From the NCBI GenBank assembly GCA_029937635.1, contig JAPYPM010000012.1:1-18302 (forward strand): 18,302 nt of DNA, given 5' to 3'. Both the position numbers and the translations under genes were made by a program. Below the pieces are notes generated by a model that was not told where the DNA came from, ran no database searches, and was given only the letters and a program-made list of their open reading frames with translations. Origin of the DNA: Nitrospinaceae bacterium (lineage in GTDB: Bacteria; Nitrospinota; Nitrospinia; Nitrospinales; VA-1). Below are positions 1 through 8,168 of the stretch, in pieces (the first letter of the stretch is position 1; every line of letters starts with the position of its first letter).

Positions 1-373
1 TTCGCAATCTGGATTCACCTTAATCGAGTTGCTAGTTGTCATGGTTATCATTGGGCTCCTTGCGGCTTTAGTTGTCCCCAAGTTTTTTGGTCATGTAGAT
101 AAGGCAATGCAACAAGATGCTCAAGCTCAAATTGAATTGCTTGGCCAAGCTCTAGATTTATACCGCCTTGAAAATCATAAATACCCAACTACTGATGAAG
201 GGCTTGAAAAAATTTCATCATATCTTAAAAAAGAGGTCCCAAAAGATCCATGGGGAAATAACTATACATACACTTCTCCAGGAGAACATGGGGATTATGA
301 CCTGGTTTCCTACGGAGCTGACAGCGTGGAAGGTGGTGAGAATATAAATAAAGATATTGTTAGTTGGAAATGA
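1..373 (+). CDS. gspG: Type II secretion major pseudopilin GspG (5' end cut by window)
   Basis: This is the main subunit of the periplasmic pseudopilus that drives substrates through the T2SS secretin. The reading frame is already open at base 2 and gives SQSG/FTLIELLVVMVII, the prepilin peptidase site: cleavage falls between Gly and Phe, with Glu at +5 of the mature protein. Only the basic leader and start codon are missing. The C-terminal part has the GspG signature: the YPTTDEGL segment, then KDPWGNNY and YDLVSYGAD, which in the family form the calcium-binding loop region. It is the first visible gene of the gspGHIJKLMD operon; its stop overlaps the gspH start (ATGA, 370-373). The family assignment is very secure, because length and C-terminus separate GspG from type IV pilins. 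Confidence 0.95.
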   Translation, partial: SQSGFTLIELLVVMVIIGLLAALVVPKFFGHVDKAMQQDAQAQIELLGQALDLYRLENHKYPTTDEGLEKISSYLKKEVPKDPWGNNYTYTSPGEHGDYDLVSYGADSVEGGENINKDIVSWK

Positions 374-879
374 TAAAACCTCTGGATTTTCAGAAAAAAA
401 CTGGTTGTTTGGGGTTTACCCTGCTCGAGCTAACGCTCGTTATGTTCTTCATGGCACTTATTGCTGGCCTGAGCACCCCCTTTGTGATGTCAACGTTAGA
501 TCGTATGGAACTCCAAACATCTGCACGTAAGGTTGCGTCTACCTTGAGATACGCAAGAAATGAAGCTATTACTTCTAAAAAACCAGTTATATTTTCAGGA
601 AATCTAGTCAGAAACCAGTTTTGGGTTAAACAAGGCTATAAAAACGAAACTCCAAAAATTACATCCTTAGTAGATCCTATTCGTCTAGCTCACTTTATAG
701 AGGAAGGTGAAGATAATTTTATTAGCGATGATGAGTTCACGGTCACTTTTTTTCCACAAGGAAATTCAAGTGGCGGGTTGATCGTAATAAACATCAATGA
801 ATCCAGAAACTCGGAAAACTATTATGCTATTAGCATTGACCCTATTACCGGAACAACTAAGATTAAACAGACCAAATAA
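370..879 (+). CDS. gspH: Type II secretion minor pseudopilin GspH
   Basis: Minor pseudopilin of the T2SS pseudopilus, 169 residues from the ATG at 370. That start is chosen because it overlaps the gspG stop as ATGA; a TTG at 364 is in frame but less likely. A short leader precedes the cleavage site G15/F16 in CLGFTLLELTLVMFF, with Glu at mature position 5, and the hydrophobic helix continues to about residue 36. The segment with STLRYARNEAITSKKPV is typical of GspH/FimT pseudopilins, and the C-terminal part is a predicted beta-rich globular domain ending in DPITGTTKI. The 3' end overlaps the start of gspI by at least 56 bases. GspH and FimT are hard to separate by eye; the operon context decides for GspH. 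Confidence 0.9.
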   Translation: MIKPLDFQKKTGCLGFTLLELTLVMFFMALIAGLSTPFVMSTLDRMELQTSARKVASTLRYARNEAITSKKPVIFSGNLVRNQFWVKQGYKNETPKITSLVDPIRLAHFIEEGEDNFISDDEFTVTFFPQGNSSGGLIVININESRNSENYYAISIDPITGTTKIKQTK

Positions 880-1420
880 CGATGGGTTTTCACTTCTCGA
901 GGTGATTGTCGCTCTTGCTATTATGGCAATGGGATTTGTTACCGTCTTACAATTGTTCTCTGGTAGCATTCGTTCGGTTAGTCTTTCAGAACAATATCTC
1001 AAAGGCACTTCTCTAGCCCATTCAAAACTAGGAGCACTGGAGGTCGATAACTACAGCGTTACTGAGTTTGAAGGAACGTTCCCTGACGAAAAAAAATACC
1101 GTTGGCAACTTGAAATATCACCGCACACCTCTCCGCTTAATAGCAAAGAGAATAACATTCAACTTTCAGAAGTAACATTGAACGTCCTTTGGGAGGATGC
1201 CGGGAAAACTCGTAACATTCAATTGAATACTATAAAAGTTGATGGTGCGTCACATCCTAGTTTAGATAGATCCTTAGCTGAATCTTTTGATTGGGTCCCC
1301 GGATCTATTCAGGCTAGTGAAAAAGACACTCCACCTACTCCTCCTGTAAAAATTTCTGGTAATGGCGCCGGTAATGCATATATAAGCGGAGCGGTCACTT
1401 CTCATATTTCAGGAAATTAA
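824..1420 (+). CDS. gspI: Type II secretion minor pseudopilin GspI
   Basis: Minor pseudopilin that with GspJ and GspK forms the tip complex of the T2SS pseudopilus. The prepilin peptidase motif is DG/FSLLEVIVALAIMAMGF, with Glu at mature position 5. The start is uncertain. ATG 824 gives a 21-residue leader, ATG 797 a 30-residue one, and TTG 836 a shorter one. I prefer 824, which has GGA about nine bases upstream. Any of these makes a long overlap with gspH. Residues QYLKGTSLAHSKL and the tryptophan-containing WQLEISP segment fit the GspI core. The last 40 residues are rich in Pro, Gly and Ser and look like a flexible tail not usual for the family. gspJ follows three bases after the stop. Confidence 0.9.
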   Translation: MLLALTLLPEQLRLNRPNNDGFSLLEVIVALAIMAMGFVTVLQLFSGSIRSVSLSEQYLKGTSLAHSKLGALEVDNYSVTEFEGTFPDEKKYRWQLEISPHTSPLNSKENNIQLSEVTLNVLWEDAGKTRNIQLNTIKVDGASHPSLDRSLAESFDWVPGSIQASEKDTPPTPPVKISGNGAGNAYISGAVTSHISGN

Positions 1421-1423
1421 ACT

Positions 1424-2278
1424 ATGAAGTATCTGCGCGAATCAAATCAAGGATTCACTTTATTAGAACTCATACTCTCTTTAGGTATTATAGGGTTTAT
1501 CGTAACTATAGCACTTGGGGCTATAAGGCTAGGAGCTTCCGCACAAGAAACTGGTCAATTAAAAATTGACACCTTTCAACGTTTACGACTCATTCAAAAT
1601 CAACTAGGACAAAAAATAAAATCTAATTATCCCGTATTTATATTTCAAAACAATACTGTTTTCGCATCCAAAAATTCAGAGGAAAATATAGAAAAAATAC
1701 TTTCTTTTGAAGGCAAAAGTAATTCTCTACGATTCGTAACTTTTTCCTCACAGCTCACCAGCCAAGGAAAATCTCCATGGACACATGAAACTATTTTTTA
1801 TGTCGGAGAAGATCCAAAGTCAGGAAAATCTGGCATTATAATGGAAGAGCGTACTGTAGCACCAAAAAATTCGACCGACCCTCTTAAAATTAAAAATGGA
1901 CGTTTGTTTCTTCTTGCTGAAGACGTGGATTATCTTAAATTTCGTTATTACAAAATTAAAAAATTAAGTCCTGCCGAAACAGAACTACAAATAGATAAAT
2001 CCAAAAAATATGAAGGACAATGGGTGAATTCCATTGAACACAACAACTTTCAGGCAAAAGTAGGCGAATTAACTGAGGAGGGGAAGACTCGTCTAAATTT
2101 TGAAAAAAAGAACAAAATATCTCTCCCTAGAGCTGTGGAAGTTTCTCTAGGGTTGAACGAGATAGCCAAACATAGTTCAAGCAAGAAAACACGAACAATT
2201 TCCCCTCCTCCCATCATAATCCCTCTTTATTCTGGAATGAAATTTGCACTACCTCTAGAAGATGATAAAAATATATAA
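1424..2278 (+). CDS. gspJ: Type II secretion minor pseudopilin GspJ
   Basis: Minor pseudopilin, 284 residues, part of the GspI-GspJ-GspK tip that primes pseudopilus assembly in the periplasm. A 10-residue leader ends at G10/F11 in NQGFTLLELILSLGII, with Glu at mature position 5, followed by a hydrophobic helix to about residue 33. The body contains WTHETIFYVGEDP and the segment AEDVDYLKFRYY, a pattern seen in GspJ before the insertion that carries a conserved tryptophan (GQWVNSIE). The ATG lies three bases after the gspI stop, and the 3' end overlaps gspK by 17 bases, consistent with translational coupling. It is longer than common proteobacterial GspJ (about 200 residues) because of charged insertions in the C-terminal half. 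Confidence 0.88.
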   Translation: MKYLRESNQGFTLLELILSLGIIGFIVTIALGAIRLGASAQETGQLKIDTFQRLRLIQNQLGQKIKSNYPVFIFQNNTVFASKNSEENIEKILSFEGKSNSLRFVTFSSQLTSQGKSPWTHETIFYVGEDPKSGKSGIIMEERTVAPKNSTDPLKIKNGRLFLLAEDVDYLKFRYYKIKKLSPAETELQIDKSKKYEGQWVNSIEHNNFQAKVGELTEEGKTRLNFEKKNKISLPRAVEVSLGLNEIAKHSSSKKTRTISPPPIIIPLYSGMKFALPLEDDKNI

Positions 2279-3209
2279 ACTTCATAAAAATCAAGATGGT
2301 ATTGCGCTGATGGTCGTGCTGTGGATTCTGGTGCTACTCATGGCTTTAGCTACTGAGTTTGCCTTCTCCATGAAGAGCGAAGTCAATACCACCCGTAACT
2401 ATAAAGAAGACATCCAAGCCTATCATTGGGCTAAGGCAGGAATTCATTTGGCAATGGCGGAAATCCTTGCACCATCAAGCTTTCACGCCTCGCATAAAGA
2501 TTTTGGATTGATAATGGAAGATGTAACCAAAAAGTCAGAAACAGAACCAACACAGTCAGATGTAACCACATTTCTATACCCGAACAGAAAAAATATTCAG
2601 TATGGGTCAGGGTTAATTACTTATTCAATAGTTGATGAGAATAGAAAGATACCGATTAATACCACTGAACGAGTCACATTGGTCAAAGTTTTGACAAGTG
2701 CTGGGATAGAATCTAAAGAAAAAAAAGATGTTATAGCGGATTCAATACTAGACTGGATCGATATAGATAAAGAATACCGACTAAATGGAGCGGAAAATGA
2801 TTATTATCAGAGTTTGACTCCACCTTATAACCCAAAAAATGCACGCATAGAAAGCCTTGATGAATTAATAAAGATTCGTGGAATTGATGAAAAAATTTTA
2901 TATGGGACTGACCAACAAAAGGGCTTAATAAATTTTTTCACGCCTTATAACTCTAAGACAAACCCTAATACTGCTTCACCAGAAATACTTTCAATCCTTT
3001 TTTCAGAGTCTCAGGAAAAAGAGATCATGAAACAAAGAGAAAAAAGGGGGTTCTATGATAAGACAATTTCTAATTATTTTACAATTAGATCTACAGGTGC
3101 AATTGATGGGAGTCCAACTATTCATACGATAAAAACTGTAGTTCAAAAGATCTCTGGAGAAAAAAACCCAATACTTTTAACGCATTTTTGGAATGATAAT
3201 AGTTTTTAA
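2262..3209 (+). CDS. gspK: Type II secretion minor pseudopilin GspK
   Basis: Large minor pseudopilin capping the T2SS pseudopilus, 315 residues. The leader ends at G13/I14 in DGIALMVVLWILVLLMALA. The mature protein lacks Glu at position 5 (Val instead), which is characteristic of GspK and fits its position at the tip, where no subunit follows above it. The segment YHWAKAGIHLAMAEIL is the usual continuation of the N-terminal helix. The inserted alpha domain is recognisable by DSILDWIDIDKEYRLNGAE and by TNPNTASPEILSIL at residues 233-246, a helix-hairpin-helix-like motif conserved in the family. It overlaps gspJ by 17 bases and is followed by gspL after 33 bases. Function is secure. Confidence 0.93.
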   Translation: MIKIYKLHKNQDGIALMVVLWILVLLMALATEFAFSMKSEVNTTRNYKEDIQAYHWAKAGIHLAMAEILAPSSFHASHKDFGLIMEDVTKKSETEPTQSDVTTFLYPNRKNIQYGSGLITYSIVDENRKIPINTTERVTLVKVLTSAGIESKEKKDVIADSILDWIDIDKEYRLNGAENDYYQSLTPPYNPKNARIESLDELIKIRGIDEKILYGTDQQKGLINFFTPYNSKTNPNTASPEILSILFSESQEKEIMKQREKRGFYDKTISNYFTIRSTGAIDGSPTIHTIKTVVQKISGEKNPILLTHFWNDNSF

Positions 3210-3242
3210 AATATATATTAAAACTCGTTGGATGAACAACTA

Positions 3243-4724
3243 ATGAAAAATTTTTATCTAGAGAAGTCACTGGGAATCGATATCCGTGAAAAATCGGTTT
3301 GCCTAACCTTACTAGGGAAGACTCTATACCAAGTTGATGTTTTAGCTAGTGAACACATAGTCATTCAATCAATAATTAAAAGCGACAAGAAAGCTGAATC
3401 TCTTTTTCTTGAAAAAGTGAATCGTTTTATAATTGAACATGATGCTTGGGCAGAAAACGTAATTGTTAGCATTCCTCGTTCTAATATTACAGTTCAGTCA
3501 TTTAAACTTCCCTCTCCAGATCGCAAGTCTGTGGATTCTATGATGGGATTTGAACTAGAGAGACATTTCTCCTCAAGTTTAAATAACTTTTATTTTTATA
3601 ATCATATAACCACTAAAAAACAAAACCAGTACCATATCGTATGCGCCGCAGTTAATAAAGAAGTTGCTGTCAATTACTTACAATTACTTAAGAAACTCAA
3701 TCTTAATGCATCGGTACTTGACGTTTCTACATTCGCCAATCTAAATTTATTGTTGGTAAACGGTGAACACCAAGACCCTCTATCAGTAATGGTAGATATT
3801 AGCTCAGACTTAATAGAAATTTTAATCCTTATAAACAGCAATTTGGAATTTTCCAGAACCATTCCAATTAAAGAGCCCAAGTTTCAAGAAGTATTTCTCA
3901 ACCCAGAAAACCAGAGTGAAGAACATAAAAGAATATCTGAACAAGTTGCAAAAACCTTGGTAGAGGAAATAAAGAACACTTTAGCATCATGCCGAAACAT
4001 AGATAACTCTAAGTCTGTAGATACAATATATATTTCAGGAGGGGGTTATTTAATATCACATCTTGCTTTGAGGGTAGAGCAGGAGTCGGGAGTTCAAGTT
4101 ATAAAACTACAATCTCCAAAATCAATCAATCAAACGGCGCAAAGTAATTCCGCAAAAGCATTCATGACAACTTCTCTCAGCCTTGCATTGCGGAAACTAA
4201 AAAAAAATCCAATAGAAGCAAATCTATTACCAGAAGACTTAACAACCACAAAAAAAAAGAAAATCGATATTAAGAAGACTGCAGGGCTTGCATTAGCAAC
4301 AGTTTTTTTTATTATTGCATTGATGGTCAATCAAAATATTCAAGCTAAAAACACCCTAATATCCCTTGACAAACAGCTAGAAGAAATTAAAACCCAAATG
4401 GGGCCTTTGGAAAAAGTTGACCTCGAATATAAAACGCTTCAGAAATACACAAAAGCATTAAACAAAATAGACGAACTTAATCCAACAAAATTTTCATCAC
4501 TGGTTGAGTTGAGCCAAATTATTCCAAGTGATACTTGGTTAAAAAAAATCCGGTTCAAGAAAAAAAACATTGAGCTTAATGGCATTTCAAAAAACGCATC
4601 CCAGTTGATACCAATGATAGAGAAATCAAGTCATTTTCAGAATACTCATTTTGTGGGTACGATCATAACTGAATCAACAGGTGAGAAATTTACAATTAAA
4701 ACTGCTGTGGGGACAAAAGAATGA
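3243..4724 (+). CDS. gspL: Type II secretion inner-membrane assembly protein GspL (PilM/PilN-like architecture)
   Basis: Bitopic inner-membrane protein that links the cytoplasmic GspE ATPase to the pseudopilus platform. The first 330 residues form an actin-like (PilM-type) cytoplasmic domain opening with KSLGIDIREKSVCL and containing VDTIYISGGGYLISHLA, the second phosphate-loop-like region. A linker with the PilN-like motif ANLLPEDL leads to one transmembrane helix at about 346-364 (AGLALATVFFIIALMV). A periplasmic coiled-coil and ferredoxin-like domain follows (IPSDTWLKKIRF, IELNGISKNASQLIPMIE). I start at ATG 3243, about 10 bases after GGA; an in-frame TTG at 3228 is possible. The stop overlaps gspM as ATGA. 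By content it reads like a PilM-PilN fusion, which is how GspL relates to type IV pilus proteins. Confidence 0.88.
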   Translation: MKNFYLEKSLGIDIREKSVCLTLLGKTLYQVDVLASEHIVIQSIIKSDKKAESLFLEKVNRFIIEHDAWAENVIVSIPRSNITVQSFKLPSPDRKSVDSMMGFELERHFSSSLNNFYFYNHITTKKQNQYHIVCAAVNKEVAVNYLQLLKKLNLNASVLDVSTFANLNLLLVNGEHQDPLSVMVDISSDLIEILILINSNLEFSRTIPIKEPKFQEVFLNPENQSEEHKRISEQVAKTLVEEIKNTLASCRNIDNSKSVDTIYISGGGYLISHLALRVEQESGVQVIKLQSPKSINQTAQSNSAKAFMTTSLSLALRKLKKNPIEANLLPEDLTTTKKKKIDIKKTAGLALATVFFIIALMVNQNIQAKNTLISLDKQLEEIKTQMGPLEKVDLEYKTLQKYTKALNKIDELNPTKFSSLVELSQIIPSDTWLKKIRFKKKNIELNGISKNASQLIPMIEKSSHFQNTHFVGTIITESTGEKFTIKTAVGTKE

Positions 4725-5299
4725 TTCAAGTAACATCTAGAGACAGAAAAGTGTTATTTGCTGGCGGGACTTTTATTGTTTTCTGGCTCATTTTTATATT
4801 CGTTGTTCAACCAACATATCAAGAAAATAAAAAATTAAATAAAAAAATACAGGATAAAATACTTTTCATTCAAAAATGCTATGAAATTTTAAATCAGAAG
4901 TCATATTACAAAACAATAAGCACAGAAAATAAGTTACTACGCACTACTCTTGATCAGCGTTTTTCAAGCCAGACTAAACCAGCCTTAGCCGCTTCAGAAC
5001 AACAGAATTTAATAGAGAAACTTTCAAACCAAACAGGTGTAAACATTATACGTTTTAGGGTCGATAAGCCTAAGTATGTGGAATCTTTATTAACCATATC
5101 AACCAAAGTTACCACTCGATCAAAACTTAGAAACTTGACCAATTTTATACACATGCTAGAAAGCAACCAAAAGTTCATGGTCATCGAAGAGATCACTGTT
5201 CAACGAATCAATAAAACAGACTTAGAAGAACTTCAGGCTCAGCTCACTGTTAGTGGATTTACCAAAACAATCGAAACAGAAAGCAAAAAAACAACATGA
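4721..5299 (+). CDS. gspM: Type II secretion inner-membrane protein GspM (PilO-like)
   Basis: Small bitopic inner-membrane partner of GspL, 192 residues. A short cytoplasmic N-terminus (MIQVTSRDRK) precedes one transmembrane helix at residues 11-30. A lysine-rich predicted coiled coil follows (about 33-60), then a periplasmic ferredoxin-like alpha/beta domain with LEELQAQLTVSGFTK near the end. This arrangement is shared by GspM and PilO, and sequence alone cannot separate them. Position between gspL and gspD makes GspM the natural call. The start ATG overlaps the gspL stop and the stop overlaps the gspD ATG, both as ATGA, so L, M and D are probably translationally coupled. Confidence 0.85.
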   Translation: MIQVTSRDRKVLFAGGTFIVFWLIFIFVVQPTYQENKKLNKKIQDKILFIQKCYEILNQKSYYKTISTENKLLRTTLDQRFSSQTKPALAASEQQNLIEKLSNQTGVNIIRFRVDKPKYVESLLTISTKVTTRSKLRNLTNFIHMLESNQKFMVIEEITVQRINKTDLEELQAQLTVSGFTKTIETESKKTT

Positions 5300-7812
5300 A
5301 AAAAATATTTTTATTGATTTTAATAATTAGCGTCTATTTATCCTCAGGTTGTTTAGGTAATAGAAAATCTGCTCTTGAAAAATTCAAGGAAAAGAATCCT
5401 ATCGACAAGATGATCTTTTCAGAAAAAAATACATCGAAAAAATCAAAAGTCACTCAAGGAAAATTCGGTAACAATAAAACCGGTGAAGACTTAATAGACC
5501 TAAGTGGACTAAAAAGTATTCCTGCCCAACCTATAAGCCGACTAGTTAAGGTGTCTGGTGAAAAGGTACCACTACGCAAGGGGCCAGGAAGTCAATACAG
5601 AAAATCAGGTATTGCAGAAAAAGGCCAAACTTATAATCTTCTTCGAACGCAAAAAAATATTCACGATAACCAAACGTGGTATCTCGCAGAAGATGAAAAT
5701 AAAAATAAATTTTTCATATCAAGTCTATCTTCTGTTTTGATTGAGACTAGCCCTAAAAATAATCCCCAAACAAAAAAAAACCAGTTGACAAAAAAGCTCA
5801 AGGTTACAAAAACATCACTTCAAGACCGAAAGCTACCTTCCTTAAACAAATTAAAAACGGTGACTAGTCAAGAACCACCTCTTCCAAAAGAGCTTAAAAA
5901 AGCCAAACACATCACCTTGAACTTTGAAGAAACCGAATTGTACGATGTCATAACTACGTTCTGCGAGTTATTAAAAATTGACTACATAATCGAAACTAAT
6001 GTAAAGGGCAAAGTAACTTTACAAACATTCAACAAAATCCAAGTAGAAGACTTATATTCTGTACTTGAGCAAATTTTAGCTCTACATAATGTAACGGTAA
6101 CAAAAAGTGGAAATTTTTATCGTTTCCTTGGAATAAAAGAAGCTGCAAAAAAACCTTTGAGCATCCATTACGGAAACGATTCTAGCATTCCTGAAAAAGA
6201 GCGCCTAATCATCCAGATCATCCCGCTCAAGCATATCTCAGTTGAATCTATGAAAAAAATCATAACCCCACTACTAACGCCTAATGCCAGTTTCATAGAA
6301 ATTCCAGAAACAAATAATATGATGATGATAGAAATGGCCAATAATGTTAGGCGCATAATAAACGTAGTTGAGTCATTGGACGTAGATAAGCTAGCATCTT
6401 CTGATATTCAGTTATACAAGCTAAATCATGCTGAATCCGACAATGTTGTCTTTGAAATACAAGAAATATTTTCTTCGATGGGCTATGCCGATTCAATCGG
6501 GGAGTCTTTAACCTTTCTTTCTCTTGGCAGACTTAATTCTATTTTAGTAGTGAACGCATTCGAACGAATTTTACCCACAATCGAATTTTGGATAAACAAG
6601 CTAGATCAACCTGTTTCAGAAGGAGATGCCAGCACATTTGTTTATTATGTTCAAAATGGAGAGGCTGAAAAAATAGCAAGTCTTCTTGATGAATTATTTA
6701 ATACTTCAGAGGCAAGTCAATCTAAATTAAAAAAATTTGGTGATTTGGCTAACCCAAAAATATCTCAAGGAAAAAAAGATTCCCAAAAAAATAAAGAAAA
6801 ATCTCAATCTAAAACCGGTAATCAAAAAAGTAAAAAAGTCAAACTAACCGGTGGTAAAATAGCTGATGTTGAGGGGAAAATTACAATACTAGCTGACGAA
6901 GACACGAATGCCCTCATTATCAGGACAAGCCCTAGAAACTACTCTGCGATTTTAGAAGTTGTTAAAAAGTTAGATCTGCTACCACAACAAGTACTAATTG
7001 AAGTTTTGATCATCGACCTACAGATTGATGAAGCATCTCGTAGAGGAATCGAATGGATTTTAGAAGGAGAATCCATGGGTAACGTAGATTTTACCAAGGT
7101 AGGTTCCCTGTCGACATCGGGAGTCTCAAATTCAATTCTAGGAACTTCAATTTCTGGAGCAACTGCAAGTCTGGTTCCCGGGGGCAGTATGATTCTAGAA
7201 AATGCAAGTCGGCTTAAAGCAAAACTTGAATTATTTGCATCAAATTCACAAGCTGATGTGTTAGCAAACCCTATTCTAGTTACCTCTGACAATAAAGCTG
7301 CCAGTATTTCGGTTACTGATGAAATTCCTGTTGCCAGTTCGACTTTAACCACTAATTCAGCATCGCCAGTAACCTCGACTTCAATATCATTTAAAAAGGT
7401 TGGAGTAAAATTGGATATTTTCCCCAAGATCAACTCTGATAACTTTGTAAACTTAAAAATTCGGCAAGAAATTAGTTCAAAAGGTCCTGATGTCACATCC
7501 GGAGGAATAACGACAGCATCTTTTAATACTCGTGAGGTTAAAACCGAGGTTGTCCTCAAGGACAATCAGGTTCTCGTTATGGGTGGCTTGATGAGAACCG
7601 ACAAATCTCAAGTAGAAGTAGGCATTCCGGTTTTGATGGATATTCCATATCTGGGGAAATTATTTAGCAGTGAAAATACTACTGTCAAAAAAACAGAGTT
7701 GATGATTTTTATTACACCGCATATCATTTCCACAGTTGACGATTCAAGTATTGCCACACGAGAAATAAGAAAACGCTTAAGCAGCATCAAAAATCATAAC
7801 CCTCGCAGTTAA
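5296..7812 (+). CDS. gspD: Type II secretion outer-membrane secretin GspD with N-terminal SH3-like domain
   Basis: Forms the multimeric outer-membrane channel of the T2SS. The 838 residues divide as follows. A signal peptide ends in LSSGC, giving a plausible but imperfect lipobox with acylated Cys19. A charged linker follows, then a bacterial SH3-like domain at about 80-150 (VPLRKGPGSQYRKSG, TWYLAEDENKNKFFISS). N0 is at about 206-276 (ITLNFEETELYDVI), N1 at 305-365, N2 at 370-440 and N3 at 446-560. N3 is interrupted by a Lys/Ser/Gln-rich insertion at about 476-520. The secretin barrel at about 566-825 includes VLIEVLIIDL, VGVKLDIFPKI and GIPVLMDIPYLGKLF (776-790). The SH3 domain is an addition to the classical secretin plan. 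Its place as the last gene, after gspM, is also not the classical C-D-E-F order. Confidence 0.94.
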   Translation: MKKIFLLILIISVYLSSGCLGNRKSALEKFKEKNPIDKMIFSEKNTSKKSKVTQGKFGNNKTGEDLIDLSGLKSIPAQPISRLVKVSGEKVPLRKGPGSQYRKSGIAEKGQTYNLLRTQKNIHDNQTWYLAEDENKNKFFISSLSSVLIETSPKNNPQTKKNQLTKKLKVTKTSLQDRKLPSLNKLKTVTSQEPPLPKELKKAKHITLNFEETELYDVITTFCELLKIDYIIETNVKGKVTLQTFNKIQVEDLYSVLEQILALHNVTVTKSGNFYRFLGIKEAAKKPLSIHYGNDSSIPEKERLIIQIIPLKHISVESMKKIITPLLTPNASFIEIPETNNMMMIEMANNVRRIINVVESLDVDKLASSDIQLYKLNHAESDNVVFEIQEIFSSMGYADSIGESLTFLSLGRLNSILVVNAFERILPTIEFWINKLDQPVSEGDASTFVYYVQNGEAEKIASLLDELFNTSEASQSKLKKFGDLANPKISQGKKDSQKNKEKSQSKTGNQKSKKVKLTGGKIADVEGKITILADEDTNALIIRTSPRNYSAILEVVKKLDLLPQQVLIEVLIIDLQIDEASRRGIEWILEGESMGNVDFTKVGSLSTSGVSNSILGTSISGATASLVPGGSMILENASRLKAKLELFASNSQADVLANPILVTSDNKAASISVTDEIPVASSTLTTNSASPVTSTSISFKKVGVKLDIFPKINSDNFVNLKIRQEISSKGPDVTSGGITTASFNTREVKTEVVLKDNQVLVMGGLMRTDKSQVEVGIPVLMDIPYLGKLFSSENTTVKKTELMIFITPHIISTVDDSSIATREIRKRLSSIKNHNPRS

Positions 7813-8014
7813 ATTTTTTTCAAAGTCATGGATGTAAGTCTTATCCACTTTCTTTCCCTGTCTAATATAACCCCCCTCCAAAAACAAATAATTTATCAAA
7901 AAATATTTAGAACACACTTCCAAACTAACTCTAAAAATTGATAAATAGCTATTTCTAAGAACCCAATGCTTTAAATCCGCATCTAAAAAAAGTATTTTTG
8001 CTATTGGCAATTAA

Positions 8015-8065
8015 CAGGTTTAATACTAATACTACCATCTAATTATGATATAAGTAATTAACCTG
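8015..8065. repeat. Imperfect inverted repeat upstream of the cys promoter
   Basis: Arms CAGGTTTAATAC (8015-8026) and GTAATTAACCTG (8054-8065) pair at 10 of 12 positions across a 27-base AT-rich spacer. The arrangement ends 40 bases before the -35 box of the downstream promoter. It could be a regulator binding site or a weak hairpin at the end of the gsp transcript. No T-run follows, so a terminator is unlikely. Confidence 0.35.
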
Positions 8066-8105
8066 AGAAACCACAAAGCACCATAGTCCACAACCACTTG
8101 TACGG

Positions 8106-8135
8106 TTGACTTGGGGTATATGCATCATTTATAAT
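8106..8135 (+). promoter_or_regulatory. Strong sigma70-type promoter for the cysK-thrC-cysO-moeB operon
   Basis: The -35 box TTGACT (8106-8111, five of six consensus bases) and the -10 box TATAAT (8130-8135, perfect) are 18 bases apart. Transcription would start near 8142 and leave a leader of about 27 bases before the ATG at 8169. No strong Shine-Dalgarno sequence is visible in that leader. It is the best promoter match in the window and stands directly ahead of the sulfur amino acid operon. Confidence 0.75.
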
Positions 8136-8168
8136 TACTAGTTTGCCAGAACATTTATTAAAAAATCT

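Larger units (their letters stand above)
7813..8168. other. Intergenic region between gspD and the cysteine synthase operon
   Basis: This 356-base AT-rich gap separates two same-strand operons. I see no convincing gene, tRNA or riboswitch, and no clear intrinsic terminator right after gspD. A TTG-initiated open frame runs on the minus strand (7777-8010), but it has no ribosome binding site, overlaps the gspD 3' end antisense, and resembles nothing I recognise. The right half carries an imperfect inverted repeat (arms 8015-8026 and 8054-8065) and a strong promoter at 8106-8135. Confidence 0.6.

Noticed and set aside
1..3209. Pseudopilin genes as a type IV pilus cluster
   Set aside because: GspG, GspJ and GspK signatures plus GspL, GspM and a GspD-type secretin in one operon indicate a type II secretion system. 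The PilM/PilN/PilO likeness is the usual homology.
6939..7565. 208-codon minus-strand open frame inside gspD
   Set aside because: It lies wholly antisense to the well-conserved secretin barrel, so it is a shadow of that reading frame.
7777..8010. 77-codon open frame on the minus strand overlapping the end of gspD
   Set aside because: It begins with TTG, has no ribosome binding site, overlaps gspD antisense by 36 bases and resembles no family I know. AT-rich non-coding DNA gives such frames by chance.
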